Source of the DNA: CAWAXW01 sp963786155 | Lineage (GTDB): Bacteria; Actinomycetota; CADDZG01; WHSQ01 | DNA length: 64,000 nt | NCBI GenBank assembly: GCA_963786155.1 | Contig: CAWAXW010000006.1 | Coordinates: 1,674,001 to 1,738,000 of the forward strand | Reading direction: 5' to 3' | Notes under the pieces: model-generated | Seen by the model: only the letters and a program-made list of their open reading frames with translations | Told to the model about the DNA's origin: nothing | Databases searched by the model: none | Program-made: the position numbers and the translations under genes | In this document: positions 24,497-33,892 of the stretch, in pieces | Layout of the letters: each line of letters opens with the position of its first letter | How positions within the stretch are numbered: the first letter of the stretch is position 1

Positions 24497-25783
24497 ATGA
24501 CTGACTTGTGGGTCGAGAGGGATGCGGCCGTCGTTTGGCATGGATTCACGCAGATGTCGTCGTACGCCGACAACGCCCCGCTCATCATCGAGCGGGCCGA
24601 GGGGCACGAGTTGATCGACGTCGACGGCAACCGCTATCTGGATGCGATCTCGTCGCTGTGGGTGAATACCGTCGGGCATCGGGTGTCCGAGCTTGACGCG
24701 GCCCTCATCGAGCAACTCGGACGGGTGGCCCACTCGACGATGCTGGGCAACGGCAACCGAGTCACGATCGAGCTCGCCGAAGCCCTCGCCGAAGTCGTAC
24801 CGGTCGAGGCACCTCATTTCTTGTTCGCATCGGACGGCGCCGCCGCGGTCGAGCAGGCACTCAAGATCGCGTTCCAGTACTGGCGCAATCTCGGCGACGA
24901 AGGTCGCACGAGTTACCTCGCGCTCACCGATGCCTATCACGGCGACACGATCGGCTCGCTGTCGCTCGGAGGGGACGGGTTCGGCTCCTCGATCTTCGAC
25001 AGCCTGCGCTTTCCGGTTGTGCGCAGTCCCGGCTACTCCCATCCTGATTCGATCGCGTTGGCGGCACGTGCTGTGCGTGAGCGCGCTGAGGAGCTCGCGG
25101 CGGTCGTCATCGAGCCTCTGGTGCAGGGCGCGGCGGGCATGCTTCTTGCGCCGGCCGACTCCTACCAGGACCTCGCGGATGCATGTGCCGAAACCGGAGT
25201 GCTACTTGTGTGCGACGAGGTGGCGACCGGGTTCGGTCGTACCGGCACGTTGTTCGCATCGGAACAGTGCGGGTTTCGACCCGATCTCATGAGCATCGGC
25301 AAGGGTTTGGCGGCGGGTTACCTGCCGATATCGGCAACCGTTGCCAACCAACGGGTGTTCGATGCGTTCCTCGGTGAGGACCTCGGCCCCCGCACCCTGT
25401 ATCACGGCCATTCCTTCGGGGGCAATGCGTTGGGGGCCGCGGTCGCGCTGAGGCATCTCGAGCTGCTGCGCGAGCTGGACGTGCTCACGAACGTCAAAGC
25501 GCGCTCCGAAGAGCTTCGTGCGCTGCTGGCGGAGGAGATCGAACCACTCGAGGCGGTCGCCGACGTGAGGCTTCAAGGTCTCATGTGCGGAGTCGAGATG
25601 GATCATCGGGAGGACGAACGTCGCGGCCGGCGCGTCTGTGCGGAAGCGGTGAGCCGAGGCGTTCTCTTGCGACCTCTCGGCGCCGTCGTCGTGATCATGC
25701 CCCCGTTGACGATCACGACCGATGAGATCGGCCGGATCGTGGACGTACTGGGCGGCTCGATACAAGAGGTGTGCGGCTCGTGA
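24497..25783 (+). CDS. bioA: Adenosylmethionine-8-amino-7-oxononanoate aminotransferase (BioA)
   Basis: A 428-residue class III PLP aminotransferase. It converts 8-amino-7-oxononanoate to 7,8-diaminononanoate, the second cytosolic step of biotin ring assembly. LWVNTVGHRVSELDAAL at the N-terminus, DAYHGDTIGSLSLGG in the middle, CDEVATGFGRTG (PLP-contacting Asp) and SIGKGLAAGYLP (PLP-binding lysine) are diagnostic. It starts the operon; its stop overlaps the start of bioF by four bases. No clear ribosome site precedes the ATG. The assignment is firm from motifs plus context. Confidence 0.95.
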   Translation: MTDLWVERDAAVVWHGFTQMSSYADNAPLIIERAEGHELIDVDGNRYLDAISSLWVNTVGHRVSELDAALIEQLGRVAHSTMLGNGNRVTIELAEALAEVVPVEAPHFLFASDGAAAVEQALKIAFQYWRNLGDEGRTSYLALTDAYHGDTIGSLSLGGDGFGSSIFDSLRFPVVRSPGYSHPDSIALAARAVRERAEELAAVVIEPLVQGAAGMLLAPADSYQDLADACAETGVLLVCDEVATGFGRTGTLFASEQCGFRPDLMSIGKGLAAGYLPISATVANQRVFDAFLGEDLGPRTLYHGHSFGGNALGAAVALRHLELLRELDVLTNVKARSEELRALLAEEIEPLEAVADVRLQGLMCGVEMDHREDERRGRRVCAEAVSRGVLLRPLGAVVVIMPPLTITTDEIGRIVDVLGGSIQEVCGS

Positions 25784-26898
25784 GCTGGTTCGACTGGGCG
25801 AAGGCTCGAAACGCGTCGATCGAGGAAGCGGGGCTAACGCGCGTCGTCGCCGACGTAGATGGGGCAGGGCCCATCGTTCGCACCTCGGACGGGCCTGAGC
25901 TCGTGTCGTTCGCCTCGAACGACTACCTCGGTCTGAGCATCCATCCCACCGTTGTAGAAGGAGCGCGCGCCGCACTCGAAAGGTGGGGCGCGGGTTCCGG
26001 ATCGGCTCGGTTGATCGTCGGGGCGCGTCCGATCCACGACGAGCTCGAAGGCGCGATCGCGCGCTGGAAGTCCAAGGAACGGGCCCTCCTGTTCCCCACC
26101 GGCTATGCGGCCAACCTCGGCGTCCTCACCTCTCTTGGAACCGAAGACGCGGTGATCTGCTCGGACGAGCTGAACCACGCGTCCATCGTCGACGGTTGCC
26201 GGCTGGCGAGGGCGGAGGTCGCCGTGTACCCGCATCGCGACGCCGGAGCGGTTGAAGACATCCTGTCCCACACTCGCAAGAGGGGGATCGTCGTCACCGA
26301 CTCCGTGTTCTCCATGGACGGAGACGTCGCTCCGATCGACGAACTGGTCGAGGTGTGCGAGCGACACGAGGCGATCATGGTGCTCGACGAGGCCCACGCT
26401 GTGCTCGGCCCCCATCCGGGCCACGCCGACATCGACCGGATCAGGGTCGGGACGCTTTCCAAGTTCCTGGGCTCGATGGGGGGCTTTGCCGCATCCGACT
26501 CGGTGTTCACCGAGCTGTTCGTCAACACCGCAAGACCATTCATCTTCACGACCGCGCCCAGCCCGGCCAACTGCGGCGCCGCGCTCGCGGCCCTCGGCAT
26601 CATGGATTCCGATGAAGGCGATCGTCTGATCGCGAGGCTGCGCGCCCACGTGGACCGTCTGGCACCGGGACATCCCTCCCCCATCATCCCGGTCGTCATC
26701 GGTCCCCAGGATCGGGCGCTTGCCGCGGCCCACATGCTCTCGGACCTCGGTTTCCTGGTGCCGGCCATCCGGCCACCGTCGGTGCCCGCGGGCACGTCAC
26801 GTTTGCGCGTAGCGGTGTCGGCCGCGCACACGAGCGAGCAGGTCGAAGCCCTGGCCGGCGCGCTCGACGAGGTCCGGTCCCGGTTCTGCGATGGCTGA
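25780..26898 (+). CDS. bioF: 8-amino-7-oxononanoate synthase (BioF)
   Basis: A 372-residue alpha-oxoamine synthase joining pimeloyl thioester and alanine. The GTG at 25780 is chosen because GTGA overlaps the bioA stop; a GTG nine bases earlier also exists. FASNDYLGLSIHP, GSGSARLIVG, DELNHASIVDG, LDEAHAVLG and the PLP lysine in GTLSKFLGSMGG are all present. It is slightly shorter than many homologues but complete. It overlaps bioD by eight bases. Confidence 0.95.
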   Translation: MSWFDWAKARNASIEEAGLTRVVADVDGAGPIVRTSDGPELVSFASNDYLGLSIHPTVVEGARAALERWGAGSGSARLIVGARPIHDELEGAIARWKSKERALLFPTGYAANLGVLTSLGTEDAVICSDELNHASIVDGCRLARAEVAVYPHRDAGAVEDILSHTRKRGIVVTDSVFSMDGDVAPIDELVEVCERHEAIMVLDEAHAVLGPHPGHADIDRIRVGTLSKFLGSMGGFAASDSVFTELFVNTARPFIFTTAPSPANCGAALAALGIMDSDEGDRLIARLRAHVDRLAPGHPSPIIPVVIGPQDRALAAAHMLSDLGFLVPAIRPPSVPAGTSRLRVAVSAAHTSEQVEALAGALDEVRSRFCDG

Positions 26899-27556
26899 GC
26901 ACACGATCGTCATCACCGGCTCCTCGACCGAGGTCGGCAAGACCTGGGTAGGCGTTGCGCTCGCGCAGGCGCTAAGAGACGAGGGGGTTCGCGTCGCGGC
27001 GCGCAAGCCCGTGCAGTCGCACGCCCCGGGTGACCGGGACACCGACGCCCGCCTCTTGGCCGGCGCCACCGGCGAGGATCCCGACTTCGTCTGCCACCCA
27101 TCCCGCGGCTATCCCCTGGCGCTTGCTCCTCCGATAGCCGCGCGCAGGCTTGGAGCGGATATCCCGACGATCGCGGAGATGGCCGCAGAGCTTCGACTCG
27201 TCGAGGCCGAGGTGCTGTTGGTCGAGGGAGCCGGAGGGCCGCGTTCGCCCCTGGCACGCGATGGGGACACGGCCGATCTGATCACCGCTCTCGAACCCGA
27301 GACCGTCGTCCTCGTCGTAGATGCAGCCCTCGGCCTGATCAACGCCGTACTGACATCGGCATCTGCGGCCGGCGGCGATCCGGTCGTCTTCCTCAACCGC
27401 TTCGATGCATCGAACGAGGTCCATTCCACGAGCCTCGAGTGGCTGCAGGCCCATGAGCCTCTTCGGATCGAGACGACCATCAATGGCCTTACCGCTGCGA
27501 TACTTCCCCGACCATCCACGACACCGGAGGCGACATGGAGCACCACGCCGTCATAG
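26891..27556 (+). CDS. bioD: Dethiobiotin synthetase (BioD)
   Basis: A 221-residue P-loop ATPase that closes the ureido ring of dethiobiotin using CO2 and ATP. The Walker A motif is GSSTEVGKT at residues 10-18; RKPVQSHAPGDRDTDA carries the substrate lysine, and VEGAGG is the conserved central loop. PLALAPPIAARR is also conserved. It overlaps both neighbours (8 bases with bioF, 22 with bioB), indicating translational coupling. The C-terminal 15 residues are coded by the region overlapping bioB. Confidence 0.93.
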   Translation: MAEHTIVITGSSTEVGKTWVGVALAQALRDEGVRVAARKPVQSHAPGDRDTDARLLAGATGEDPDFVCHPSRGYPLALAPPIAARRLGADIPTIAEMAAELRLVEAEVLLVEGAGGPRSPLARDGDTADLITALEPETVVLVVDAALGLINAVLTSASAAGGDPVVFLNRFDASNEVHSTSLEWLQAHEPLRIETTINGLTAAILPRPSTTPEATWSTTPS

Positions 27557-28533
27557 AGCGATCCCGTAACGCCCTCCTCGACGACAAGCGTCCGCTCGAG
27601 AAGGAAGAGCTCGCGGCGCTCGCGTCAACGCCTCCCGGCGGCATCCCCTCGCTGGCCGCGCTCGCGCACGAGGTGCGGCTCGAGTATTGCGGTCCCGAGG
27701 TCGAGGTCGAGGGCATCCTTTCGGCCAAAACCGGCGGCTGCCCTGAGGACTGTCATTTCTGTTCGCAATCGCAGCGTTTCAACTCACCAGTGCGGCCGGC
27801 CGTGCTCGATCTCGACGAGATCCTCTCGGCCGCGCGCGAAACCGCGACGCTCGGTGCCTCGGAGTTCTGCATCGTGGCCGCGGTGAGAGGCCCGGACGAG
27901 CGATTGATCGCGACCGTCCTCGAGGCGACGAAGCTCGTTCGCGACGAAACCGGGCTGAACGTTGCGGCCAGTCTCGGCATCCTCACGCGCGCTCAGGCTC
28001 AAGAGTTGGCCGACGGAGGGGTACACCGCTACAACCACAACCTCGAGACCGCGCGCTCGTTCTTCCCTCAGATCGTCACTACACACTCGTGGGAGGAGCG
28101 TTACGACACTTGCATGCTCGTGCGCGAGATGGGGATGGAGCTCTGTTGCGGCGCGCTGCTCGGGATGGGCGAGACTGACGAGCAACGCATCGAACTGATC
28201 ACGGAGTTGCGCGCTGTGGAACCAGCCGAGGTGCCACTCAATTTCCTCAACCCCCGGCCCGGCACTCCGCTCGCGTCGCGCCCTCTCGTCGAGCCGCTCG
28301 AGGCTCTCAAATGGATCGCACTGTTCCGGCTGGGCCTTCCGAGCGTGATCCTGCGTTACGCCGGGGGCCGCGAGGTCACCCTGAGGGACCTTCAAGCGAT
28401 GGGCATGACCGCGGGAATCAACGCATTGATCGTGGGCAATTACCTCACGACGTTGGGGCGTTCGCCCCAGGAAGACATCCGCATGCTCGACGACCTCCGG
28501 ATGCCGATAGGGATGCTCTCGAAAGTCATCTAG
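27535..28533 (+). CDS. bioB: Biotin synthase (BioB), radical SAM
   Basis: A 332-residue radical SAM enzyme inserting sulfur into dethiobiotin. The radical SAM cluster motif is CPEDCHFC (Cx3Cx2C). Other BioB signatures follow: YNHNLETA, LLGMGET, PLNFLNPRPGTPL and the late GNYLTT. The cysteines expected for the auxiliary iron-sulfur cluster are represented by FCIVAA and ELCCGALLGMG. It ends with a stop that overlaps the start of bsaP by one base, which supports the need for that partner. Confidence 0.95.
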   Translation: MEHHAVIERSRNALLDDKRPLEKEELAALASTPPGGIPSLAALAHEVRLEYCGPEVEVEGILSAKTGGCPEDCHFCSQSQRFNSPVRPAVLDLDEILSAARETATLGASEFCIVAAVRGPDERLIATVLEATKLVRDETGLNVAASLGILTRAQAQELADGGVHRYNHNLETARSFFPQIVTTHSWEERYDTCMLVREMGMELCCGALLGMGETDEQRIELITELRAVEPAEVPLNFLNPRPGTPLASRPLVEPLEALKWIALFRLGLPSVILRYAGGREVTLRDLQAMGMTAGINALIVGNYLTTLGRSPQEDIRMLDDLRMPIGMLSKVI

Positions 28534-28712
28534 TGCGGGGCAAGTTCTGCTCCGGTTGTGGGCGTGACTCATCGATCTGCTCGGGTGATTGCGCGCCCAC
28601 CCTCGACCCGCCACGCTTCTGCGAGGAGTGTGGTCGCAAGCTCGAGGTGAAGATCAGCCCCTCGGGTTTCGTCGCCACTTGCGGGCGGCACGGTCAACAA
28701 ATGACTAGTTAA
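28533..28712 (+). CDS. bsaP: Biotin synthase auxiliary protein (BsaP)
   Basis: A 59-residue protein whose GTG overlaps the last base of the bioB stop. It has seven cysteines: FCSGCG, ICSGDC, the segment LDPPRFCEECGRKLEVK, and a late TCGRHG. The core PPRFCxxCGRxLxVxxxPxGxxAxCxRHG matches the protein coded right after bioB in mycobacteria (Rv1590), an iron-sulfur protein needed by actinobacterial biotin synthase. The role here is inferred from that similarity and from position. The longer frame reaching upstream into bioB is a shadow. Confidence 0.85.
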   Translation: MRGKFCSGCGRDSSICSGDCAPTLDPPRFCEECGRKLEVKISPSGFVATCGRHGQQMTS

Positions 28713-28725
28713 AACGAACCAGCCC

Positions 28726-28755
28726 TTGACTATTTCTCGACAACCCCGGAATAGG
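28726..28755 (+). promoter_or_regulatory. Candidate sigma-A-type promoter
   Basis: TTGACT at 28726-28731, an 18-base spacer, and AATAGG at 28750-28755. It lies in the 70-base gap between bsaP and the anti-sigma-type ATPase gene. The -35 is good, the -10 weak. Confidence 0.3.
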
Positions 28756-28782
28756 TCGCGTTCATCCGGGCAATATCCCTCT

Positions 28783-29163
28783 ATGCGAACCAGCATCGCG
28801 CTCCCCTTGGATCTCGGTTCGGCGGTCGCGGCGCGCGCCTACATCGAGCGCGCCTTGAACGAAACCATCGAGCGGGATGTGCTCGAGGACGCGCGCCTGC
28901 TCGTCAACGAGCTCGTGACGAACAGCGTCAAGCATTGCGACGGATCGGGCCAGGTGACCCTGACCGTTAGCACCCATCCCCAGCGGGTGCGGGTCGAGGT
29001 TCACGACCCCGGCTCCGGATTCACTCCCCCCACCGGTCACCCGGACCTGTCGTCTACCTCCGGGCGGGGCCTCTTCCTCGTGGATCGTCTCTCCGACCGC
29101 TGGGGAGTGAGCAACGACGGCCTGACCTGCGTCTGGTTCGAGCTCGACCGTTCCGGCGCTTAG
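28783..29163 (+). CDS. Anti-sigma-type ATP-binding protein (RsbW/HATPase_c family)
   Basis: A 126-residue single-domain GHKL ATPase. The N box NELVTNSVKH, the G1-like VHDPGSGF and the G2 GRGLFLVDRL are clear. Such small stand-alone proteins act as anti-sigma factors/serine kinases on anti-anti-sigma partners. No STAS partner or sigma factor gene is adjacent, so the target is not known. The ATG at 28783 is chosen since the upstream extension is not conserved in character. Confidence 0.8.
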   Translation: MRTSIALPLDLGSAVAARAYIERALNETIERDVLEDARLLVNELVTNSVKHCDGSGQVTLTVSTHPQRVRVEVHDPGSGFTPPTGHPDLSSTSGRGLFLVDRLSDRWGVSNDGLTCVWFELDRSGA

Positions 29164-29330
29164 CCCTCGGAACGCTCCTCGTCCGGCTCTAATGCCGGCG
29201 CGGTGGGTTCGTCCACGCTCACGTTCCCGGGCCCCTCGGTGTCTTTGCCCCTGGACACCTCGGTCGGCTCCTTGGTGCCGGGCAGTGGCAGGTCGCCGCC
29301 CTCGTTCAGATCGTCGGCCCTCTGAGACAT
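29160..29330 (-). CDS. Small acidic hydrophilic protein, unknown function
   Basis: An ATG with a strong GGGAGGGGGAG before it gives 56 residues, MSQRADDLNEGG onward, rich in Glu, Pro and Gly with no hydrophobic segment; probably disordered. It overlaps the 3' end of the convergent anti-sigma-type gene by four bases and is divergent from the cyclase gene. The ribosome site is the main evidence. Confidence 0.45.
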   Translation of the reverse strand: MSQRADDLNEGGDLPLPGTKEPTEVSRGKDTEGPGNVSVDEPTAPALEPDEERSEG

Positions 29331-29395
29331 CGCTCCCCCTCCCGAAATGACGGTGTTTTCGCCTTCGCAGGCTTGATTCGTCATACCCTTTAGGC

Positions 29396-32300
29396 GTGAA
29401 GGCATGCCCCAACTGCGGGGAGCAGAATGCCGACAAGGCCCGGTTCTGTCAGGTCTGCGGCACCAAGCTCGCCGTCGACGAAGAGGCACCGGTCCCCGCC
29501 GAGGTCCGAAAGACGGTCTCGGTCGTCTTCTGCGACCTGAAGGGCTCGACCTCCCTGGGCGAGAGCGTCGACCCGGAGACCCTCCGGCGGGTGATCGCCC
29601 GCTATTTCAACGACATGAAGCTGGTCCTCGAGCGCCACGGCGGCACGGTCGAGAAGTTCATCGGCGACGCCGTCATGGCCGCTTTCGGGGTCCCCGTCCT
29701 CCATGAGGACGATGCCCTGCGGGCGGTGAGGGCGGCCATGGAGATGCAGACCGCGATGGCCTCCATGAACGTGGACATCGAGCTCGAGTTCGGAGTCACC
29801 CTGGCGGCCCGGATCGGGGTCAACACCGGAGAGGTGATCGCCGGCGATCCCTCCGCGGGGCACGGCTTCGTATCGGGAGATGCGATCAACGTCGCAGCCC
29901 GTCTGGAGGCGGCGGCCGATCCAGGGATGGTCTTCATCGGCGAGCCGACCTACAAGCTCGTGCGTGACGCGGTAAAGGTCGAGCCCGTTCCCGCGCTGAC
30001 GCTGAAGGGCAAAGCCGAGCCGATGCCGGCGTTCCGGCTGCTCGAGGTGATCCCCCACGTGCTCGGCTCGTCGCGTCGCCTCGACTCGCCGCTCGTCGGG
30101 CGCGAGGAAGAGCTTCAGCAACTCGTGCAGATCTTCGAGCAGTCGATCGCCGAGAAGAGCTGCCGGCTCGCAACGATCTACGGCAACGCGGGAACGGGGA
30201 AGTCGCGCCTGATGGCGGAGTTCTGCGGAGGCGCGCAAGAGAAGGCAAAGCTCGTGCGCGGTCGTTGTCTCCCCTACGGCGAGGGCATCACGTTCTGGCC
30301 GGTTGCGGAAGCCGTGAAGGAGCTCTGCGGGATCACCGAAGAGGAGACTCCCGACCAGGCGATGGCCAAGATCTCCGCGCTGATGCCGGAAGGCGAGGAG
30401 AGTCGCCTCGTCACCGATCGCATCGCCGCGGCGATCGGCATCACCGAGACCGGCGGAGATACACAAGAGACCTTCTGGGCAGTGCGAAAGCTGCTCGAGC
30501 ACGTGGGAGCCGAAGGGCCGCTGCTCGTCGTGTTCGACGACATCCACTGGGCCGAGCCCACGATGCTCGACCTCATCGAGTACGTGTCGAGCTTCAGCCA
30601 GGGCGTCTCGATGATGCTGTTGTGCCTCGCGCGTCGCGACCTGCTCGACACGCGTCCCTCCTGGGGCACCGGGTCGACGTCGATGTTGCTCGACCCACTC
30701 GGGCCCGAAGTCATCGGAAAGCTGATCGAGAACCTCCTCGGCCAAGCCCAGATGCCCGAGATCATGCGTCGCAAGATCACCGAGGCCGCCGAAGGCAATC
30801 CCCTCTACGTCGAAGAGATCCTGAGGATGCTCATCGACGACGGAGTCCTGGCGCGCGAGAACGGGCACTGGCGTCCGCAGGGCGACCTCGCCGACATCTC
30901 GATCCCACCGACGATCTCGGCTCTGCTCACCGCGCGTCTCGATCGACTCAACATGAACGAACAGGGCGTCATCCAGCGCGGTGCAGTCATCGGGCGCGAG
31001 TTCTGGTGGGGCGCGGTGTCCGAGCTTTCGCCCGAAAGTCTCCGCCCGCACGTCGGCGGCCACCTGCAGATGCTCGTACGCAAGGAGCTTGTCAAACCCG
31101 ACCAGTCGAGCTTCGCCGGCGAGGACGCCTTCAAGTTCGGACACATCATGATCAGAGATGCCGCCTATCAAGGGATGCCGAAAGAGCTGCGCGGCGAGTT
31201 GCACGAACGCTTCGCAACGTGGCTCGAACGCAAGGCAGGCGACCGCTTCCGTGAGTACGAGGAGATCCTCGGCTACCACCTCGAACAAAGCTTCAAGCTG
31301 CGCGAAGACCTGGGCCTCGTAGACGACCGCGTCCGCGACTTGGGCATGCAAGCCGCCGAGAGACTCGCCTCAGCCGGGGGCCGCGCCTTCAATCGTGGCG
31401 ACATGCCTGCCGCCGCCAACCTCCTGGGTCGAGCGGTGGCACTTAGGCCGGCCCGAGACCCGAAGCGCATGCAACTGGCCATGGATCTTTCGGATGCGCT
31501 CATGGAGATCGGCGAGATCAAACAAGCGGAAACGGTGTTGGACCAAACCATCCGCGTGGCTGATGCGATCGACGACAAGGCGATGGGCGCTAGAGCGAAA
31601 CTGCAGCGCTCCCGCCTCAAGACGTACTCCGGGGACGAATCCTGGAAGGAAGAGGCACTTCACTCGGGAGAGCTCAAGCAGATCCTCGAGTCACTGAATG
31701 ACGACGAAGGTCTCGCTCGCTACTACCTGCTTCAGGCCGAAGCCCATTGGGACGACATGAATCACGCGGGAACGGACGAAGCACTCGAGCAGGCGCTCAA
31801 GTATGCAAAGGCCGCCGAGCGCAAGGTCGATGAGGCGCGCATCCTTTCCTGGCTGGCCTCGTCCCAATTCTGGGGACCCACAAACGTCGATCTGGCGATC
31901 GAGCGCTGCGAGCAGATACTCAAGGACAGCAAAGGTCAACGCCTCGTTGAAGCTCGTTGCATGCTCCGAATAGCAGGTCTGCAGGCGATGAGAGGACGGG
32001 CCGAGCAGGCAAGGCTGCTGCTTGCCACGAGTAGGGCCGTTAATACCGAGCTCGGGATGAGCCTCTCTCTTGCGACGAGCACTCAAGAGGGGGCGATGAT
32101 CGAGATCTTCTCAGGAGATCTGCCGGCGGCCGAGAAGGAGCTTCGCCAGGGCTACGAGTCGTTCGAACAGATGGGTGAGAAGGGTTACCTCGCGACGAGC
32201 GCTGCGATGCTCTCGGATGTGCTCTACATGCAGAAGCGTTTCGACGAAGCTGAAGAGTTCACGAAGATCAGCGAGGAAGCGGGAGGTGACATAACCGAGT

Positions 32301-32596
32301 GGGGACCAACTCGAGCACGGGTGCTGGCCCGGCGAGGGGAAGTCGAGAAGGGTGTTGAGCTCGCCAGGGACGCGGTTATGGAGGCCTCGGAAACAGACGA
32401 CATACGGTTGCGAGGCGACACCTTCTTGGCTCTGGCCGAAGTTCTCTATCTGCACGACTTCAAAGAAGATGCCGCGCTCTTTGTCGAGAAGGCACTGGTG
32501 CTGTACGAGAAGAAGGGCATCCAATTCTCGATAAAGAGAGCCAACAACCTATTGAGAGCTCTAAAACCCACGGACCAAACAAGTCAGGCTTCTTAG
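29396..32596 (+). CDS. Class III nucleotide cyclase fused to AAA ATPase and TPR domain
   Basis: A 1066-residue multidomain regulator. Residues 1-30 are a zinc ribbon (CPNCGEQN, FCQVCGTK). Residues 38-215 are a class III cyclase domain with both metal-binding aspartates in place (FCDLKGST and GDAVMAAFG) and NVAARLEAA near the end, so it should be able to make cAMP or cGMP. Residues 225-600 form an AAA/STAND ATPase with Walker A GNAGTGKSR and Walker B LLVVFDDIHWAE. The rest is helical, TPR-like. Such proteins integrate ligand or protein binding with cyclic nucleotide output. A paralogue lies 1.4 kb downstream. Confidence 0.88.
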   Translation: MKACPNCGEQNADKARFCQVCGTKLAVDEEAPVPAEVRKTVSVVFCDLKGSTSLGESVDPETLRRVIARYFNDMKLVLERHGGTVEKFIGDAVMAAFGVPVLHEDDALRAVRAAMEMQTAMASMNVDIELEFGVTLAARIGVNTGEVIAGDPSAGHGFVSGDAINVAARLEAAADPGMVFIGEPTYKLVRDAVKVEPVPALTLKGKAEPMPAFRLLEVIPHVLGSSRRLDSPLVGREEELQQLVQIFEQSIAEKSCRLATIYGNAGTGKSRLMAEFCGGAQEKAKLVRGRCLPYGEGITFWPVAEAVKELCGITEEETPDQAMAKISALMPEGEESRLVTDRIAAAIGITETGGDTQETFWAVRKLLEHVGAEGPLLVVFDDIHWAEPTMLDLIEYVSSFSQGVSMMLLCLARRDLLDTRPSWGTGSTSMLLDPLGPEVIGKLIENLLGQAQMPEIMRRKITEAAEGNPLYVEEILRMLIDDGVLARENGHWRPQGDLADISIPPTISALLTARLDRLNMNEQGVIQRGAVIGREFWWGAVSELSPESLRPHVGGHLQMLVRKELVKPDQSSFAGEDAFKFGHIMIRDAAYQGMPKELRGELHERFATWLERKAGDRFREYEEILGYHLEQSFKLREDLGLVDDRVRDLGMQAAERLASAGGRAFNRGDMPAAANLLGRAVALRPARDPKRMQLAMDLSDALMEIGEIKQAETVLDQTIRVADAIDDKAMGARAKLQRSRLKTYSGDESWKEEALHSGELKQILESLNDDEGLARYYLLQAEAHWDDMNHAGTDEALEQALKYAKAAERKVDEARILSWLASSQFWGPTNVDLAIERCEQILKDSKGQRLVEARCMLRIAGLQAMRGRAEQARLLLATSRAVNTELGMSLSLATSTQEGAMIEIFSGDLPAAEKELRQGYESFEQMGEKGYLATSAAMLSDVLYMQKRFDEAEEFTKISEEAGGDITEWGPTRARVLARRGEVEKGVELARDAVMEASETDDIRLRGDTFLALAEVLYLHDFKEDAALFVEKALVLYEKKGIQFSIKRANNLLRALKPTDQTSQAS

Positions 32597-32617
32597 GCCC
32601 AAGTAACCTTCGAACGA

Positions 32618-33883
32618 ATGAGTAGAGCATGGGTTGGCTTGATCATTGTCGTCATCTCATTCGCCGGATGCTCTTCCGACGAGACCCCTGACGAACCTTC
32701 TACTCGGCAGCCGGGCGAAACGACTGATGCCGTTTCGTTTTGGAACCGGCAGATCAACAGCACCGTCGTGGGCGTTGGATTCCTGTTCCCCGGGGACGCC
32801 GCCGTACATCAGGCCATCGCCCACACGGCAATCTACGATGCCGTCGTTGCGATCGAAGGCGGCTACGAACCGTACGCAGATCCCATCGAAGCCTCATCAT
32901 CAGCTTCGACCGATGCAGCCGTTGCCGCCGCGGCACACGACGCGCTTGTGGCGATGTTCCCTGAGCAGACGGATCGCTTAGACGAGACGTACCAGTCGTT
33001 CTTGAGCGAGATTCCCGGAGGGGACGCCAAAGAAGCGGGCGTCGGTGTCGGAGAAGCTGCGGCAGCCAATCTTCTCGAGCGACGGAAGGAAGATGGACGC
33101 GATTACCCTCCCGATTTCCAGGGGACCGACCGCGCACCAGGGACGTTCCGGCCAACCCAACCCGATGCACCCTTGGGATCCGGGCTTGGCCGCGTTGACC
33201 CATTCGCCATGGAGACGTCCAGCGACTTCAGGCCAAAGGGTCCCCCGCGCCTCACGAGTCGCCGATACGCCGGGGATCTAAGAGAAGTGGCTCTCCTCGG
33301 AGAAGTAGGGAACTCCGCTCGCTCGAAGGAGCAGACTGCTATTGCAAGGTTCTGGACCGATCATCCGGTAGCCCAATTCAACCGTTCGCTCCGCCTGCTC
33401 GCCGGACAACTCGACATGCCGACCCTGGAGCAAGCTCGAATATTCGCCGCTACATCGGTTGCAGGAGCCGACGCGTTGATCGGTTGCTTTGAGACCAAGT
33501 ACCACTACCTTTTCTGGCGACCGATACATGCGATTCGCCGGGCCGGCGAGGATGGGAATCCGAGGACCGCGCCCGACAAGACGTGGTCGCCGCTAATACC
33601 GACACCCAATCACCCGGACTATCCCTCGGCTCACGCGTGCTACTCGACCGCGGTGGCCACAGTCATTGACTCCCTTGTCGAGGAGACTTTCGACCTCACT
33701 ATTACGAGTCGGATCACCGGCCGCGCCCAGACTTACGCTTCTATCGATGAATTGCTCGATGAGATAGACGACGCCAGGGTTTGGGGGGGGATCCATTTCC
33801 GCTCGGCTACTCGGGATGGGCGCTTCATCGGGGAGTCTGTGGCAAAGCTGGTGGTTGAGAATTTCTTCCTTCCGAGCGATTAG
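32618..33883 (+). CDS. Vanadium haloperoxidase-like (PAP2-fold) lipoprotein
   Basis: A 421-residue protein with a lipoprotein signal (LIIVVISFAGCSSD), so it is likely membrane-anchored on the outside. The C-terminal half has the vanadate/phosphate-binding motifs of the haloperoxidase/acid phosphatase fold: KYHYLFWRPIHAIR (Lys, Arg), PDYPSAHACYSTAVA (Ser, His), and RVWGGIHFR (Arg, His). The second motif has Ala where haloperoxidases usually have Gly. Vanadate loading and halide oxidation are possible; an exported phosphatase is the alternative. It starts 21 bases after the cyclase gene, suggesting co-transcription. Confidence 0.82.
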   Translation: MSRAWVGLIIVVISFAGCSSDETPDEPSTRQPGETTDAVSFWNRQINSTVVGVGFLFPGDAAVHQAIAHTAIYDAVVAIEGGYEPYADPIEASSSASTDAAVAAAAHDALVAMFPEQTDRLDETYQSFLSEIPGGDAKEAGVGVGEAAAANLLERRKEDGRDYPPDFQGTDRAPGTFRPTQPDAPLGSGLGRVDPFAMETSSDFRPKGPPRLTSRRYAGDLREVALLGEVGNSARSKEQTAIARFWTDHPVAQFNRSLRLLAGQLDMPTLEQARIFAATSVAGADALIGCFETKYHYLFWRPIHAIRRAGEDGNPRTAPDKTWSPLIPTPNHPDYPSAHACYSTAVATVIDSLVEETFDLTITSRITGRAQTYASIDELLDEIDDARVWGGIHFRSATRDGRFIGESVAKLVVENFFLPSD

Positions 33884-33892
33884 GCCCTAACT

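Noticed and set aside
29390..31351. A 653-codon open frame on the minus strand opposite the cyclase gene
   Set aside because: Composition is that of a shadow frame in GC-rich DNA, rich in His/Arg/Asp with no domain, while the plus strand has a full multidomain protein.
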